Assembly: GCF_932526225.1 (NCBI RefSeq)
Contig: NC_064046.1
Span: 15,637,408 to 15,701,407 of the forward strand
Direction of reading: 5' to 3'
Length of the DNA: 64,000 bases
Origin: Nematostella vectensis
Taxonomy: Eukaryota; Cnidaria; Anthozoa; Actiniaria; Edwardsiidae
Part shown: in pieces, positions 37,541 to 51,680 of the stretch
How the letters are laid out: every line of letters starts with the position of its first letter
Numbering within the stretch: position 1 is the stretch's first letter
Made by a program: the position numbers and the translations under genes
Notes under the pieces: model-generated
What the model saw: only the letters and a program-made list of their open reading frames with translations
Told to the model about the DNA's origin: nothing
The model's database searches: none

Positions 37541-40500
37541 GATCCTGAACAAAGCATGAGCACATCAAAGATGCTGAGAGTACATAAATATGTCCCTATA
37601 CCTTCTTTTTATGTCATGACACCCCAAGAACAGTATAATTAAGTATCGATATTTAAAAAAAAAAATAAAGAAAAAAAATATGCTATCAGCGGGAATCGAA
37701 CCCGGGTCGCTGCGTTAGTAGTCAAGTGCCCGCAACGAAAGACTAACGTGGCATTGCTGAAGCGAATTGTAATGAAAATTACTTTTAATACTAATGGTAT
37801 CGTAAACTATCCCAAGCAAAGTCACCATCGGACTGTAGGTTACATTCGGGAAAAGCTTCAGGGTTACATTCGGGAATTTGTTTTACGAGTGTAACCTCCA
37901 AAAGGTTACAATCGATAATTTTTTTTTCCAAATGTAAATTCCAAATAGTAACATTAGGAAAAATAAAACAGTATACTCGGAAAAAAAGGTATATCAATCT
38001 ATCGAGCGCTATGCTCTATGTTAGAATCTACTTAATGAAGTTATCCAAGGAATCTAGTTAGTTCTTGTGTTCATAAAATATGTACAGGATCCTTAACAAA
38101 GCATGAGCACATCAAAGATGCTGAGAGTACATAAAAATGTCCCTATACCTTCTTTTTATGTCATGACACACCAAGAACAGTATAATTAAGTATCGATATT
38201 TAAAAAAAAAATAAAGAAAAAAAATATGCTATCAGCGGGAATCGAACCCGGGTCGCTGCGTTAGTAGTCAAGTGCCCGCAACGGAAGACTAATGTGGCAT
38301 TGCTGAAGGAAATTGTAATGAAAATTACTTTTAATACTATTGGTATCGTAAACTATCCAAGCAAAGTCACCATCTGACTGGAGGTTACATTCGGGAAAAG
38401 CTTAAGGGTTACATTCGGGAATTTGTTTTACGAGTGTATCCTCCAAAAGGTTAGAATAGATAATTTTTTTCCGAATGTAAATTCCAAAAAGTAACATTAG
38501 GAAAAATAAAACAGTATACTGGGAAAAAAAGGTATATCAATCTATCGAGCGCTATGCTCTTTGTTAGAATCTACTTAATCAAGTTATCCAAGGAATCTAG
38601 TTAGTTCTTGTGTGCATAAAATATGTACAGGATCCTGAACAAAGCATGAGCACATCAAAGATGCTGAGAGTACATAAATATTTCCCTATACCTTCTTTTT
38701 ATGTCATGACACCCCAAGAACAGTATAATTAAGTATCGATATTTAAAAAAAAAAATAAAGAAAAAAAATATGCTATCAGCGGGAATCGAACCCGGGTCGC
38801 TGCGTTAGTAGTCAAGTGCCCGCAACGAAAGACTAACGTGGCATTGCTGAAGCGAATTGTAATGAAAATTACTTTTAATACTAATGGTATCGTAAACTAT
38901 CCCAAGCAAAGTCACCATCGGACTGTAGGTTACATTCGGGAAAAGCTTCAGGGTTACATTCGGGAATTTGTTTTACGAGTGTAACCTCCAAAAGGTTACA
39001 ATCGATAATTTTTTTTTCCAAATGTAAATTCCAAATAGTAACATTAGGAAAAATAAAACAGTATACTCGGAAAAAAAGGTATATCAATCTATCGAGCGCT
39101 ATGCTCTATGTTAGAATCTACTTAATGAAGTTATCCAAGGAATCTAGTTAGTTCTTGTGTTCATAAAATATGTACAGGATCCTTAACAAAGCATGAGCAC
39201 ATCAAAGATGCTGAGAGTACATAAAAATGTCCCTATACCTTCTTTTTATGTCATGACACACCAAGAACAGTATAATTAAGTATCGATATTTAAAAAAAAA
39301 ATAAAGAAAAAAAATATGCTATCAGCGGGAATCGAACCCGGGTCGCTGCGTTAGTAGTCAAGTGCCCGCAACGGAAGACTAATGTGGCATTGCTGAAGGA
39401 AATTGTAATGAAAATTACTTTTAATACTATTGGTATCGTAAACTATCCAAGCAAAGTCACCATCTGACTGGAGGTTACATTCGGGAAAAGCTTAAGGGTT
39501 ACATTCGGGAATTTGTTTTACGAGTGTATCCTCCAAAAGGTTAGAATAGATAATTTTTTTCCGAATGTAAATTCCAAAAAGTAACATTAGGAAAAATAAA
39601 ACAGTATACTGGGAAAAAAAGGTATATCAATCTATCGAGCGCTATGCTCTATGTAAGAATCTACTTAATGAAGTTATCCAAGGAATCTAGTTAGTTCTTG
39701 TGTGCATAAAATATGTACAGGATCCTGAACAAAGCATGAGCACATCAAAGATGCTGAGAGTACATAAAAATGTCCCTATACCTTCTTTTTATGTCATGAC
39801 ACACCAAGAACAGAATAATTAAGTATCGATATTTAAAAAAAAATAAAGAAAGAAAAAAAATATGCTATCAGCGGGAATCGAATCCGGGTCGCTGCGTTAG
39901 TAGTCAAGTGCCCGCAACGAAAGACTAACGTGGCATTGCTGAAGCGAATTGTAATGAAAATTACTTTTAATACTAATGGTATCGTAAACTATCCCAAGCA
40001 AAGTCACCATCGGACTGGAGGTTACATTCGGGAAAAGCTTCAGGGTTACATTCGGGAATTTGTTTTACGAGTGTAACCTCCAAAAGGTTACAATCGATAA
40101 TTTTTTTTACGAATGTAAATTCCAAAAAGTAACATTAGGAAAAATAAAACAGTATACTCGGAAAAAAGGTATATCAATCTATCGAGCGCTATGCTCTATG
40201 TTAGAATCTACTTAATGAAGTTATCCAAGGAATCTAGTTAGTTCTTGTGTGCATAAAATATGTACAGGATCCTGAACAAAGCATGAGCACATCAAAGATG
40301 CTGAGAGTACATAAATATTTCCCTATACCTTCTTTTTATGTCATGACACCCCAAGAACAGTATAATTAAGTATCGATATTTAAAAAAAAAAATAAAGAAA
40401 AAAAATATGCTATCAGCGGGAATCGAACCCGGGTCGCTGCGTTAGTAGTCAAGTGCCCGCAACGAAAGACTAACGTGGCATTGCTGAAGCGAATTGTAAT

Positions 40501-43106
40501 GAAAATTACTTTTAATACTAATGGTATCGTAAACTATCCCAAGCAAAGTCACCATCGGACTGTAGGTTACATTCGGGAAAAGCTTCAGGGTTACATTCGG
40601 GAATTTGTTTTACGAGTGTAACCTCCAAAAGGTTACAATCGATAATTTTTTTTTCCAAATGTAAATTCCAAATAGTAACATTAGGAAAAATAAAACAGTA
40701 TACTCGGAAAAAAAGGTATATCAATCTATCGAGCGCTATGCTCTATGTTAGAATCTACTTAATGAAGTTATCCAAGGAATCTAGTTAGTTCTTGTGTTTA
40801 TAAAATATGTACAGGATCCTGAACAAAGCATGAGCACATCAAAGATGCTGAGAGTACATAAAAATGTCCCTATACCTTCTTTTTATGTCATGACACACCA
40901 AGAACAGTATAATTAAGTATCGATATTTAAAAAAAAAATAAAGAAAAAAAATATGCTATCAGCGGGAATCGAACCCGGGTCGCTGCGTTAGTAGTCAAGT
41001 GCCCGCAACGGAAGACTAATGTGGCATTGCTGAAGGAAATTGTAATGAAAATTACTTTTAATACTATTGGTATCGTAAACTATCCAAGCAAAGTCACCAT
41101 CTGACTGGAGGTTACATTCGGGAAAAGCTTTAGGGTTACATTCGGGAATTTGTTTTACGAGTGTATCCTCCAAAAGGTTAGAATAGATAATTTTTTTCCG
41201 AATGTAAATTCCAAAAAGTAACATTAGGAAAAATAAAACAGTATACTGGGAAAAAAAGGTATATCAATCTATCGAGCGCTATGCTCTATGTTAGAATCTA
41301 CTTAATGAAGTTATCCAAGGAATCTAGTTAGTTCTTGTGTGCATAAAATATGTACAGGATCCTGAACAAAGCATGAGCACATCAAAGATGCTGAGAGTAC
41401 ATAAAAATGTCCCTATACCTTCTTTTTATGTCATGACACACCAAGAACAGAATAATTAAGTATCGATATTTAAAAAAAAATAAAGAAAGAAAAAAAATAT
41501 GCTATCAGCGGGAATCGAATCCGGGTCGCTGCGTTAGTAGTCAAGTGCCCGCAACGAAAGACTAACGTGGCATTGCTGAAGCGAATTGTAATGAAAATTA
41601 CTTTTAATACTAATGGTATCGTAAACTATCCCAAGCAAAGTCACCATCGGACTGTAGGTTACATTCGGGAAAAGCTTCAGGGTTACATTCGGGAATTTGT
41701 TTTACGAGTGTAACCTCAAAAAGGTTACAATCGATAATTTTTTTTCCGAATGTAAATTCCAAATAGTAACATTAGGAAAAATAAAACAGTATACTCGGAA
41801 AAAAAGGTATATCAATCTATCGAGCGCTATGCTCTATGTTAGAATCTACTTAATGAAGTTATCCAAGGAATCTAGTTAGTTCTTGTGTGCATAAAATATG
41901 TACAGGATCCTGAACAAAGCATGAGCACATCAAAGATGCTGAGAGTACATAAATATGTCCCTATACCTTCTTTTTATGTCATGACACACCAAGAACAGTA
42001 TAATTAAGTATCGATATTTAAAAAAAAAATAAAGAAAAAAAATATGCTATCAGCGGGAATCGAACCCGGGTCGCTGCGTTAGTAGTCAAGTGCCCGCAAC
42101 GGAAGACTAATGTGGCATTGCTGAAGGAAATTGTAATGAAAATTACTTTTAATACTATTGGTATCGTAAACTATCCAAGCAAAGTCACCATCTGACTGGA
42201 GGTTACATTCGGGAAAAGCTTTAAGGTTACATTCGGGAATTTGTTTTACGAGTGTATCCTCCAAAAGGTTAGAATAGATAATTTTTTTCCGAATGTAAAT
42301 TCCAAAAAGTAACATTAGGAAAAATAAAACAGTATACTGGGAAAAAAAGGTATATCAATCTATCGAGCGCTATGCTCTATGTTAGAATCTACTTAATGAA
42401 GTTATCCAAGGAATCTAGTTAGTTCTTGTGTGCATAAAATATGTACAGGATCCTGAACAAAGCATGAGCACATCAAAGATGCTGAGAGTACATAAAAATG
42501 TCCCTATACCTTCTTTTTATGTCATGACACACCAAGAACAGAATAATTAAGTATCGATATTTAAAAAAAAATAAAGAAAGAAAAAAATATGCTATCAGCG
42601 GGAATCGAATCCGGGTCGCTGCGTTAGTAGTCAAGTGCCCGCAACGAAAGACTAACGTGGCATTGCTGAAGCGAATTGTAATGAAAATTACTTTTAATAC
42701 TAATGGTATCGTAAACTATCCCAAGCAAAGTCACCATCGGACTGTAGGTTACATTCGGGAAAAGCTTCAGGGTTACATTCGGGAATTTGTTTTACGAGTG
42801 TAACCTCAAAAAGGTTACAATCGATAATTTTTTTTCCGAATGTAAATTCCAAATAGTAACATTAGGAAAAATAAAACAGTATACTCGGAAAAAAAGGTAT
42901 ATCAATCTATCAAGCGCTATGCTCTATGTTAGAATCTACTTAATGAAGTTATCCAAGGAATCTAATTAGTTCTTGTGTGCATAAAATATGTACAGGATCC
43001 TGAACAAAGAATGAGCACATCAAAGATGCTGAGAGTACATAAATATGTCCCTATACCTTCTTTTTATGTCATGACACACCATAAACAGTATAATTAAGTA
43101 TCGATA
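36016..43106 (+). repeat. Higher-order repeat, copy 1 (about 7.09 kb, 13 units)
   Basis: Anchors 36451, 36995, 37541, 38088, 38631, 39178, 39721, 40268, 40815, 41358, 41906, 42449 and 42996 match the next block at an offset of 7,092 bp (7,093 for the last). Copies share even rare marks: CTCTTTGTTAG near 38568, CTATGTAAGAATC near 39650, TGTGTTTATAAAATATG near 40795. Internal dimers repeat at 1,090 bp (37541-39720) and 1,091 bp (40815-42995). Both ends lie in A-tracts, so boundaries are good to about 20 bp. Confidence 0.93.
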
Positions 43107-46100
43107 TTTAAAAAATAAAAAATAAAGAAAAAAAAAGGCTACCAGCGGGAATCGAACCCGGGTGGCTGCGTTAGTAGTCAAGTGCCCGCAACGAAAGACT
43201 AACGTGGCATTGCTGAAGGGAATTGTAATGAAAATTACTTTTAATACTATTGGTATCGTAAACTATCCCAAGCAAAGTCACCATCGGACTGGAGGTTACA
43301 TTCGGGAAAAGCTTCAGGGTTACATTCGGGAATTTGTTTTACGAGTGTAACCTCCAAAAGGTTACAATCGATAATTTTTTTTACGAATGTAAATTCCAAA
43401 AAGTAACATTAGGAAAAATAAAACAGTATACTCGGAAAAAAAGGTATATCAATCTATCGAGCGCTATGCTCTATGTTAGAATCTACTTAATGAGGTTATC
43501 CAAGGAATCTAATTAGTTCTTGTGTGCATAAAATATGTACAGGATCCTGAACAAAGCATGAGCACATCAAAGATGCTGAGAGTACATAAATATGTCCCTA
43601 TACCTTCTTTTTATGTCATGACACACCAAGAACAGTATAATTAAGTATCGATATTTAAAAAAAAATAAAGAAAAAAAAATAGGCTATCAGCGGGAATCGA
43701 ACACGGGTCGCTGCGTTAGTAGTCAAGTGCCCGCAACGAAAGACTAATGTGGCATTGCTGAAGGGAATTGTAATGAAAATTACTTTTAATACTATTGGTA
43801 TCGTAAACTATCCCAAGCAAAGTCACCATCGGACTGGAGGTTACATTCGGGAAAAGCTTTAGGGTTACATTCGGGAATTTGTTTTACGAGTGTATCCTCC
43901 AAAAGGTTAGAAGAGATAATTTTTTTCCGAATGTAAATTCCAAAAAGTAACATTAGGAAAAATAAAACAGTATACTCGGAAAAAAAGATATATCAATCTA
44001 TCGAGCGCTATGCTCTATGTTAGAATCTACTTAATAAAGTTATCCAAGGAATCTAGTTAGTTCTTGTGTGCATAAAATATGTACAGGATCCTGAACAAAG
44101 CATGAGCACATCAAAGATGCTGAGAGTACATAAAAATGTTCCTATACCTTCTTTTAATGTCATGACACACCAAGAACAGTATAATTAAGTATCGATATTT
44201 AAAAAATAAAAAATAAAGAAAAAAAAAGGCTACCAGCGGGAATCGAACCCGGGTGGCTGCGTTAGTAGTCAAGTGCCCGCAACGAAAGACTAACGTGGCA
44301 TTGCTGAAGGGAATTGTAATGAAAATTACTTTTAATACTATTGGTATCGTAAACTATCCCAAGCAAAGTCACCATCGGACTGGAGGTTACATTCGGGAAA
44401 AGCTTCAGGGTTACATTCGGGAATTTGTTTTACGAGTGTAACCTCCAAAAGGTTACAATCGATAATTTTTTTTACGAATGTAAATTCCAAAAAGTAACAT
44501 TAGGAAAAATAAAACAGTATACTCGGAAAAAAGGTATATCAATCTATCGAGCGCTATGCTCTATGTTAGAATCTACTTAATGAAGGTATCCAAGGAATCT
44601 AGTTAGTTCTTGTGTGCATAAAATATGTACAGGATCCTGAACAAAGCATGAGCACATCAAAGATGCTGAGAGTACATAAATATGTCCCTATACCTTCTTT
44701 TTATGTCATGACACCCCAAGAACAGTATAATTAAGTATCGATATTTAAAAAAAAAAATAAAGAAAAAAAATATGCTATCAGCGGGAATCGAACCCGGGTC
44801 GCTGCGTTAGTAGTCAAGTGCCCGCAACGAAAGACTAACGTGGCATTGCTGAAGCGAATTGTAATGAAAATTACTTTTAATACTAATGGTATCGTAAACT
44901 ATCCCAAGCAAAGTCACCATCGGACTGTAGGTTACATTCGGGAAAAGCTTCAGGGTTACATTCGGGAATTTGTTTTACGAGTGTAACCTCCAAAAGGTTA
45001 CAATCGATAATTTTTTTTTCCAAATGTAAATTCCAAATAGTAACATTAGGAAAAATAAAACAGTATACTCGGAAAAAAAGGTATATCAATCTATCGAGCG
45101 CTATGCTCTATGTTAGAATCTACTTAATGAAGTTATCCAAGGAATCTAGTTAGTTCTTGTGTTCATAAAATATGTACAGGATCCTTAACAAAGCATGAGC
45201 ACATCAAAGATGCTGAGAGTACATAAAAATGTCCCTATACCTTCTTTTTATGTCATGACACACCAAGAACAGTATAATTAAGTATCGATATTTAAAAAAA
45301 AAATAAAGAAAAAAAATATGCTATCAGCGGGAATCGAACCCGGGTCGCTGCGTTAGTAGTCAAGTGCCCGCAACGGAAGACTAATGTGGCATTGCTGAAG
45401 GAAATTGTAATGAAAATTACTTTTAATACTATTGGTATCGTAAACTATCCAAGCAAAGTCACCATCTGACTGGAGGTTACATTCGGGAAAAGCTTAAGGG
45501 TTACATTCGGGAATTTGTTTTACGAGTGTATCCTCCAAAAGGTTAGAATAGATAATTTTTTTCCGAATGTAAATTCCAAAAAGTAACATTAGGAAAAATA
45601 AAACAGTATACTGGGAAAAAAAGGTATATCAATCTATCGAGCGCTATGCTCTTTGTTAGAATCTACTTAATCAAGTTATCCAAGGAATCTAGTTAGTTCT
45701 TGTGTGCATAAAATATGTACAGGATCCTGAACAAAGCATGAGCACATCAAAGATGCTGAGAGTACATAAATATTTCCCTATACCTTCTTTTTATGTCATG
45801 ACACCCCAAGAACAGTATAATTAAGTATCGATATTTAAAAAAAAAAATAAAGAAAAAAAATATGCTATCAGCGGGAATCGAACCCGGGTCGCTGCGTTAG
45901 TAGTCAAGTGCCCGCAACGAAAGACTAACGTGGCATTGCTGAAGCGAATTGTAATGAAAATTACTTTTAATACTAATGGTATCGTAAACTATCCCAAGCA
46001 AAGTCACCATCGGACTGTAGGTTACATTCGGGAAAAGCTTCAGGGTTACATTCGGGAATTTGTTTTACGAGTGTAACCTCCAAAAGGTTACAATCGATAA

Positions 46101-49100
46101 TTTTTTTTTCCAAATGTAAATTCCAAATAGTAACATTAGGAAAAATAAAACAGTATACTCGGAAAAAAAGGTATATCAATCTATCGAGCGCTATGCTCTA
46201 TGTTAGAATCTACTTAATGAAGTTATCCAAGGAATCTAGTTAGTTCTTGTGTTCATAAAATATGTACAGGATCCTTAACAAAGCATGAGCACATCAAAGA
46301 TGCTGAGAGTACATAAAAATGTCCCTATACCTTCTTTTTATGTCATGACACACCAAGAACAGTATAATTAAGTATCGATATTTAAAAAAAAAATAAAGAA
46401 AAAAAATATGCTATCAGCGGGAATCGAACCCGGGTCGCTGCGTTAGTAGTCAAGTGCCCGCAACGGAAGACTAATGTGGCATTGCTGAAGGAAATTGTAA
46501 TGAAAATTACTTTTAATACTATTGGTATCGTAAACTATCCAAGCAAAGTCACCATCTGACTGGAGGTTACATTCGGGAAAAGCTTAAGGGTTACATTCGG
46601 GAATTTGTTTTACGAGTGTATCCTCCAAAAGGTTAGAATAGATAATTTTTTTCCGAATGTAAATTCCAAAAAGTAACATTAGGAAAAATAAAACAGTATA
46701 CTGGGAAAAAAAGGTATATCAATCTATCGAGCGCTATGCTCTATGTAAGAATCTACTTAATGAAGTTATCCAAGGAATCTAGTTAGTTCTTGTGTGCATA
46801 AAATATGTACAGGATCCTGAACAAAGCATGAGCACATCAAAGATGCTGAGAGTACATAAAAATGTCCCTATACCTTCTTTTTATGTCATGACACACCAAG
46901 AACAGAATAATTAAGTATCGATATTTAAAAAAAAATAAAGAAAGAAAAAAAATATGCTATCAGCGGGAATCGAATCCGGGTCGCTGCGTTAGTAGTCAAG
47001 TGCCCGCAACGAAAGACTAACGTGGCATTGCTGAAGCGAATTGTAATGAAAATTACTTTTAATACTAATGGTATCGTAAACTATCCCAAGCAAAGTCACC
47101 ATCGGACTGGAGGTTACATTCGGGAAAAGCTTCAGGGTTACATTCGGGAATTTGTTTTACGAGTGTAACCTCCAAAAGGTTACAATCGATAATTTTTTTT
47201 ACGAATGTAAATTCCAAAAAGTAACATTAGGAAAAATAAAACAGTATACTCGGAAAAAAGGTATATCAATCTATCGAGCGCTATGCTCTATGTTAGAATC
47301 TACTTAATGAAGTTATCCAAGGAATCTAGTTAGTTCTTGTGTGCATAAAATATGTACAGGATCCTGAACAAAGCATGAGCACATCAAAGATGCTGAGAGT
47401 ACATAAATATTTCCCTATACCTTCTTTTTATGTCATGACACCCCAAGAACAGTATAATTAAGTATCGATATTTAAAAAAAAAAATAAAGAAAAAAAATAT
47501 GCTATCAGCGGGAATCGAACCCGGGTCGCTGCGTTAGTAGTCAAGTGCCCGCAACGAAAGACTAACGTGGCATTGCTGAAGCGAATTGTAATGAAAATTA
47601 CTTTTAATACTAATGGTATCGTAAACTATCCCAAGCAAAGTCACCATCGGACTGTAGGTTACATTCGGGAAAAGCTTCAGGGTTACATTCGGGAATTTGT
47701 TTTACGAGTGTAACCTCCAAAAGGTTACAATCGATAATTTTTTTTTCCAAATGTAAATTCCAAATAGTAACATTAGGAAAAATAAAACAGTATACTCGGA
47801 AAAAAAGGTATATCAATCTATCGAGCGCTATGCTCTATGTTAGAATCTACTTAATGAAGTTATCCAAGGAATCTAGTTAGTTCTTGTGTTTATAAAATAT
47901 GTACAGGATCCTGAACAAAGCATGAGCACATCAAAGATGCTGAGAGTACATAAAAATGTCCCTATACCTTCTTTTTATGTCATGACACACCAAGAACAGT
48001 ATAATTAAGTATCGATATTTAAAAAAAAAATAAAGAAAAAAAATATGCTATCAGCGGGAATCGAACCCGGGTCGCTGCGTTAGTAGTCAAGTGCCCGCAA
48101 CGGAAGACTAATGTGGCATTGCTGAAGGAAATTGTAATGAAAATTACTTTTAATACTATTGGTATCGTAAACTATCCAAGCAAAGTCACCATCTGACTGG
48201 AGGTTACATTCGGGAAAAGCTTTAGGGTTACATTCGGGAATTTGTTTTACGAGTGTATCCTCCAAAAGGTTAGAATAGATAATTTTTTTCCGAATGTAAA
48301 TTCCAAAAAGTAACATTAGGAAAAATAAAACAGTATACTGGGAAAAAAAGGTATATCAATCTATCGAGCGCTATGCTCTATGTTAGAATCTACTTAATGA
48401 AGTTATCCAAGGAATCTAGTTAGTTCTTGTGTGCATAAAATATGTACAGGATCCTGAACAAAGCATGAGCACATCAAAGATGCTGAGAGTACATAAAAAT
48501 GTCCCTATACCTTCTTTTTATGTCATGACACACCAAGAACAGAATAATTAAGTATCGATATTTAAAAAAAAATAAAGAAAGAAAAAAAATATGCTATCAG
48601 CGGGAATCGAATCCGGGTCGCTGCGTTAGTAGTCAAGTGCCCGCAACGAAAGACTAACGTGGCATTGCTGAAGCGAATTGTAATGAAAATTACTTTTAAT
48701 ACTAATGGTATCGTAAACTATCCCAAGCAAAGTCACCATCGGACTGTAGGTTACATTCGGGAAAAGCTTCAGGGTTACATTCGGGAATTTGTTTTACGAG
48801 TGTAACCTCAAAAAGGTTACAATCGATAATTTTTTTTCCGAATGTAAATTCCAAATAGTAACATTAGGAAAAATAAAACAGTATACTCGGAAAAAAAGGT
48901 ATATCAATCTATCGAGCGCTATGCTCTATGTTAGAATCTACTTAATGAAGTTATCCAAGGAATCTAGTTAGTTCTTGTGTGCATAAAATATGTACAGGAT
49001 CCTGAACAAAGCATGAGCACATCAAAGATGCTGAGAGTACATAAATATGTCCCTATACCTTCTTTTTATGTCATGACACACCAAGAACAGTATAATTAAG

Positions 49101-51295
49101 TATCGATATTTAAAAAAAAAATAAAGAAAAAAAATATGCTATCAGCGGGAATCGAACCCGGGTCGCTGCGTTAGTAGTCAAGTGCCCGCAACGGAAGACT
49201 AATGTGGCATTGCTGAAGGAAATTGTAATGAAAATTACTTTTAATACTATTGGTATCGTAAACTATCCAAGCAAAGTCACCATCTGACTGGAGGTTACAT
49301 TCGGGAAAAGCTTTAGGGTTACATTCGGGAATTTGTTTTACGAGTGTATCCTCCAAAAGGTTAGAATAGATAATTTTTTTCCGAATGTAAATTCCAAAAA
49401 GTAACATTAGGAAAAATAAAACAGTATACTGGGAAAAAAAGGTATATCAATCTATCGAGCGCTATGCTCTATGTTAGAATCTACTTAATGAAGTTATCCA
49501 AGGAATCTAGTTAGTTCTTGTGTGCATAAAATATGTACAGGATCCTGAACAAAGCATGAGCACATCAAAGATGCTGAGAGTACATAAAAATGTCCCTATA
49601 CCTTCTTTTTATGTCATGACACACCAAGAACAGAATAATTAAGTATCGATATTTAAAAAAAAATAAAGAAAGAAAAAAAATATGCTATCAGCGGGAATCG
49701 AATCCGGGTCGCTGCGTTAGTAGTCAAGTGCCCGCAACGAAAGACTAACGTGGCATTGCTGAAGCGAATTGTAATGAAAATTACTTTTAATACTAATGGT
49801 ATCGTAAACTATCCCAAGCAAAGTCACCATCGGACTGTAGGTTACATTCGGGAAAAGCTTCAGGGTTACATTCGGGAATTTGTTTTACGAGTGTAACCTC
49901 AAAAAGGTTACAATCGATAATTTTTTTTCCGAATGTAAATTCCAAATAGTAACATTAGGAAAAATAAAACAGTATACTCGGAAAAAAAGGTATATCAATC
50001 TATCGAGCGCTATGCTCTATGTTAGAATCTACTTAATGAAGTTATCCAAGGAATCTAGTTAGTTCTTGTGTGCATAAAATATGTACAGGATCCTGAACAA
50101 AGCATGAGCACATCAAAGATGCTGAGAGTACATAAATATGTCCCTATACCTTCTTTTTATGTCATGACACACCAAGAACAGTATAATTAAGTATCGATAT
50201 TTAAAAAAAAAATAAAGAAAAAAAATATGCTATCAGCGGGAATCGAACCCGGGTCGCTGCGTTAGTAGTCAAGTGCCCGCAACGGAAGACTAATGTGGCA
50301 TTGCTGAAGGAAATTGTAATGAAAATTACTTTTAATACTATTGGTATCGTAAACTATCCAAGCAAAGTCACCATCTGACTGGAGGTTACATTCGGGAAAA
50401 GCTTTAAGGATACATTCGGGAATTTGTTTTACGAGTGTATCCTCCAAAAGGTTAGAATAGATAATTTTTTTCCGAATGTAAATTCCAAAAAGTAACATTA
50501 GGAAAAATAAAACAGTATACTGGGAAAAAAAGGTATATCAATCTATCGAGCGCTATGCTCTATGTTAGAATCTACTTAATGAAGTTATCCAAGGAATCTA
50601 GTTAGTTCTTGTGTGCATAAAATATGTACAGGATCCTGAACAAAGCATGAGCACATCAAAGATGCTGAGAGTACATAAAAATGTCCCTATACCTTCTTTT
50701 TATGTCATGACACACCAAGAACAGAATAATTAAGTATCGATATTTAAAAAAAAATAAAGAAAGAAAAAAATATGCTATCAGCGGGAATCGAATCCGGGTC
50801 GCTGCGTTAGTAGTCAAGTGCCCGCAACGAAAGACTAACGTGGCATTGCTGAAGCGAATTGTAATGAAAATTACTTTTAATACTAATGGTATCGTAAACT
50901 ATCCCAAGCAAAGTCACCATCGGACTGTAGGTTACATTCGGGAAAAGCTTCAGGGTTACATTCGGGAATTTGTTTTACGAGTGTAACCTCAAAAAGGTTA
51001 CAATCGATAATTTTTTTTCCGAATGTAAATTCCAAATAGTAACATTAGGAAAAATAAAACAGTATACTCGGAAAAAAAGGTATATCAATCTATCAAGCGC
51101 TATGCTCTATGTTAGAATCTACTTAATGAAGTTATCCAAGGAATCTAATTAGTTCTTGTGTGCATAAAATATGTACAGGATCCTGAACAAAGAATGAGCA
51201 CATCAAAGATGCTGAGAGTACATAAATATGTCCCTATACCTTCTTTTTATGTCATGACACACCATAAACAGTATAATTAAGTATCGATATTTAAA
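43107..51295 (+). repeat. Higher-order repeat, copy 2 (about 8.18 kb, 15 units)
   Basis: This is copy 1 plus one extra 1,091-bp dimer. Copy 1 has the dimer at 40815 and 41906; copy 2 has it at 47907, 48998 and 50089. Sequence after the extra dimer aligns to copy 1 at an offset of 8,183 bp, for example TATCAAGCGCTATGC at 42908 and 51091, and CACCATAAACAG at 43078 and 51261. One substitution seen is AAGGTTAC near 42222 against AAGGATAC near 50405. Confidence 0.93.
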
Positions 51296-51680
51296 AAAAA
51301 ATAAAGAAAAAAAAAATAGGCTATCAGCGGGAATCGAACCCGGGTGGCTGCGTTAGTAGTCAAGTGCCCGCAACGAAAGACTAACGTGGCATTGCTGAAG
51401 GGAATTGTAATGAAAATTACTTTTAATACTATTGGTATCGTAAACTATCCCAAGCAAAGTCACCATCGGACTGGAGGTTACATTCGGGAAAAGCTTCAGG
51501 GTTACATTCGGGAATTTGTTTTACGAGTGTAACCTCCAAAAGGTTACAATCGATAATTTTTTTTACGAATGTAAATTCCAAAAAGTAACATTAGGAAAAA
51601 TAAAACAGTATACTCGGAAAAAAAGGTATATCAATCTATCGAGCGCTATGCTCTATGTTAGAATCTACTTAATCAAGTTA
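51296..51680 (+). repeat. Truncated third start of the higher-order repeat
   Basis: GGGTGGCTGCG and TTTTACGAATG match the starts of copies 1 and 2 (36.07 and 43.16 kb). From about 51673 the sequence leaves that template: ACTTAATCAAGTTATCCAAA replaces the TGAGG form. The A-tract in front also differs, so only about 0.4 kb is shared. Confidence 0.75.
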
